Origin: Yersinia thracica | Lineage (GTDB): Bacteria > Pseudomonadota > Gammaproteobacteria > Enterobacterales > Enterobacteriaceae | DNA: 64,000 nt | Direction of reading: 5' to 3' | NCBI RefSeq assembly: GCF_902170565.1 | Contig: NZ_CABHXX010000133.1 | Coordinates: 1 to 64,000 of the forward strand | Shown here: positions 63,319 through 64,000 of the stretch, in pieces | Position numbering within the stretch: position 1 is the first letter of the stretch | How the letters are laid out: the number at the start of each line of letters is the position of its first letter | Program-made: the position numbers and the translations under genes | Notes under the pieces: generated by a model | The model's database searches: none | What the model saw: the letters and a program-made list of their open reading frames with translations, nothing else | What the model was told of the DNA's origin: nothing

Positions 63319-64000
63319 CGCGTTTCTCCTGCACATGGGCCGCACTCGGGCTATCATCCAAACCACAAAGTCCTTGATAAACCCAATGGGTAAACTCACT
63401 TTCCCGCAGCGCGTCGCCCCAAGCTATTGGGCGCACACCTTTCCAGCGCTCATTCAAAAACTGGCTAAGTTGTTCACGGGATTGTTGCGGTGTGGTCACT
63501 TTAAAACGGCTGAGTAAGCCCGCCGCCCGGCAAGCGCAAAGCTCTCCCTGGCACGTCCCCATACCAACGCGAGTGCGGCGGCGTAAATCCAATAGGTTAT
63601 TAACTGACAAAGATTCAATGGCATAGCGCACTTCACCGGCGGTGACCGCCTCGCATTCACACACTAAACTGTTGTCCAGACGGTTTCCTGCTAATAACTG
63701 GGTCGCGCGGTCGCCATGACGATAAACGGCTGAGCCGCGAATACTGGCGGGCAAAGAAATCACTTTGCTGAGGGTTTGTTCTGCTGATTGCTGTGAACCA
63801 GGAAGTGGCTCTTGGGCCGTGGTGCAAGCCGCTGTCACACCAAGCTTTTCACAAACTTTATCTGTTGCCCACTCAGCCATCAACCGGTAAGTCATCAACT
63901 TGCCGCCAGTGATGGTGATAAAGCCCTCCAGCCCATCACGGCTGGCGTGGTCAAGCAAGACGATGCCGCGGCTGACATTACGCCCCGACGGATCATCATC
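63308..64000 (-). CDS. glpA: Anaerobic glycerol-3-phosphate dehydrogenase subunit A (3' part)
   Basis: Partial: the reading frame runs unbroken to the right edge, so the start lies outside the window; 230 C-terminal residues are present. The first visible residues DDDPSGRNVSRGIVLLDHASRDGLEGF and TITGGKLMTYRLMAEWATD match the end of the GlpA/GlpD FAD domain. A BFD-like [2Fe-2S] domain follows with CECEAVTAGEVRYAIE and GMGTCQGELCACR. It catalyses the oxidation of glycerol-3-phosphate to dihydroxyacetone phosphate under anaerobic conditions. Confidence 0.96.
   Translation of the reverse strand, partial: DDDPSGRNVSRGIVLLDHASRDGLEGFITITGGKLMTYRLMAEWATDKVCEKLGVTAACTTAQEPLPGSQQSAEQTLSKVISLPASIRGSAVYRHGDRATQLLAGNRLDNSLVCECEAVTAGEVRYAIESLSVNNLLDLRRRTRVGMGTCQGELCACRAAGLLSRFKVTTPQQSREQLSQFLNERWKGVRPIAWGDALRESEFTHWVYQGLCGLDDSPSAAHVQEKRDEI

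Overview
The window is chromosomal DNA of an enterobacterium, most likely a Yersinia. Protein sequences and gene order match Escherichia coli closely over long blocks (hemG-trkH-yigZ-pepQ / fadBA / fre-ubiD / rfaH / tat / ubiBJE-rmuC / udp-ysgA-metE-metR-bioP; ugpBAECQ; livKHMGF-panM-rpoH-ftsXEY-rsmD; zntA-tusA-yhhQ-dcrB). The E. coli blocks are joined differently here and carry extra genes. Four full-length ERIC elements, one deleted ERIC and two other palindromic repeats also fit Yersinia. The species cannot be decided from the sequence alone.

Layout. 1-345: promoters and leader of an rRNA operon reading leftwards out of the window; the 16S gene itself is not included. 346-4334: hemG, trkH, yigZ, pepQ (minus). 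4335-8108: FadR-controlled fadBA for fatty acid beta-oxidation. 8123-10375: fre and ubiD. 10648-14790: rfaH, hemB (non-zinc type), tatD and tatCBA. 14992-19702: ubiquinone genes ubiB, ubiJ, ubiE, then rmuC. 19903-23359: an inserted group (DedA-family membrane protein, CstA-family transporter, tyrosine phosphatase). 23505-29930: udp with twin CRP sites, ysgA, metE, metR, bioP. 30086-31045: an AEC-family transporter at a synteny junction. 31249-36342: the ugpBAECQ glycerol-3-phosphate uptake operon behind a PHO box.

36832-42669 is the main accessory region: a complete CS1/CFA-I-like (alternate chaperone-usher) fimbrial operon with major pilin, usher, two tandem chaperones, minor pilin and two-domain tip protein. 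It lies exactly between ugpB and livF, which are neighbours in E. coli. 42733-47743: livKHMGF branched-chain amino acid transporter. 48165-53082: panM, rpoH (with an ERIC in its leader), ftsX-ftsE-ftsY. 53301-60572: rsmD, yhhL, yhhM, a DUF1820 gene, yhhN, zntA, tusA, yhhQ, dcrB. 60734-64000: glpC, glpB and the 3' part of glpA (anaerobic glycerol-3-phosphate dehydrogenase), cut by the window end. ugp and glpABC both handle glycerol-3-phosphate.

No wholly unknown multi-gene system was found. The best leads are the two-chaperone fimbrial operon, ERIC elements that supply stop codons to ugpQ and glpC or sit directly upstream of the ribosome-binding sites of rpoH and a DUF1820 gene, two long palindromes in or beside operons, and a long antisense 3' overlap between metR and bioP. 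Gene starts were chosen by family length and ribosome-binding site; all database-type assignments are from recall of family sequences, not from searches.
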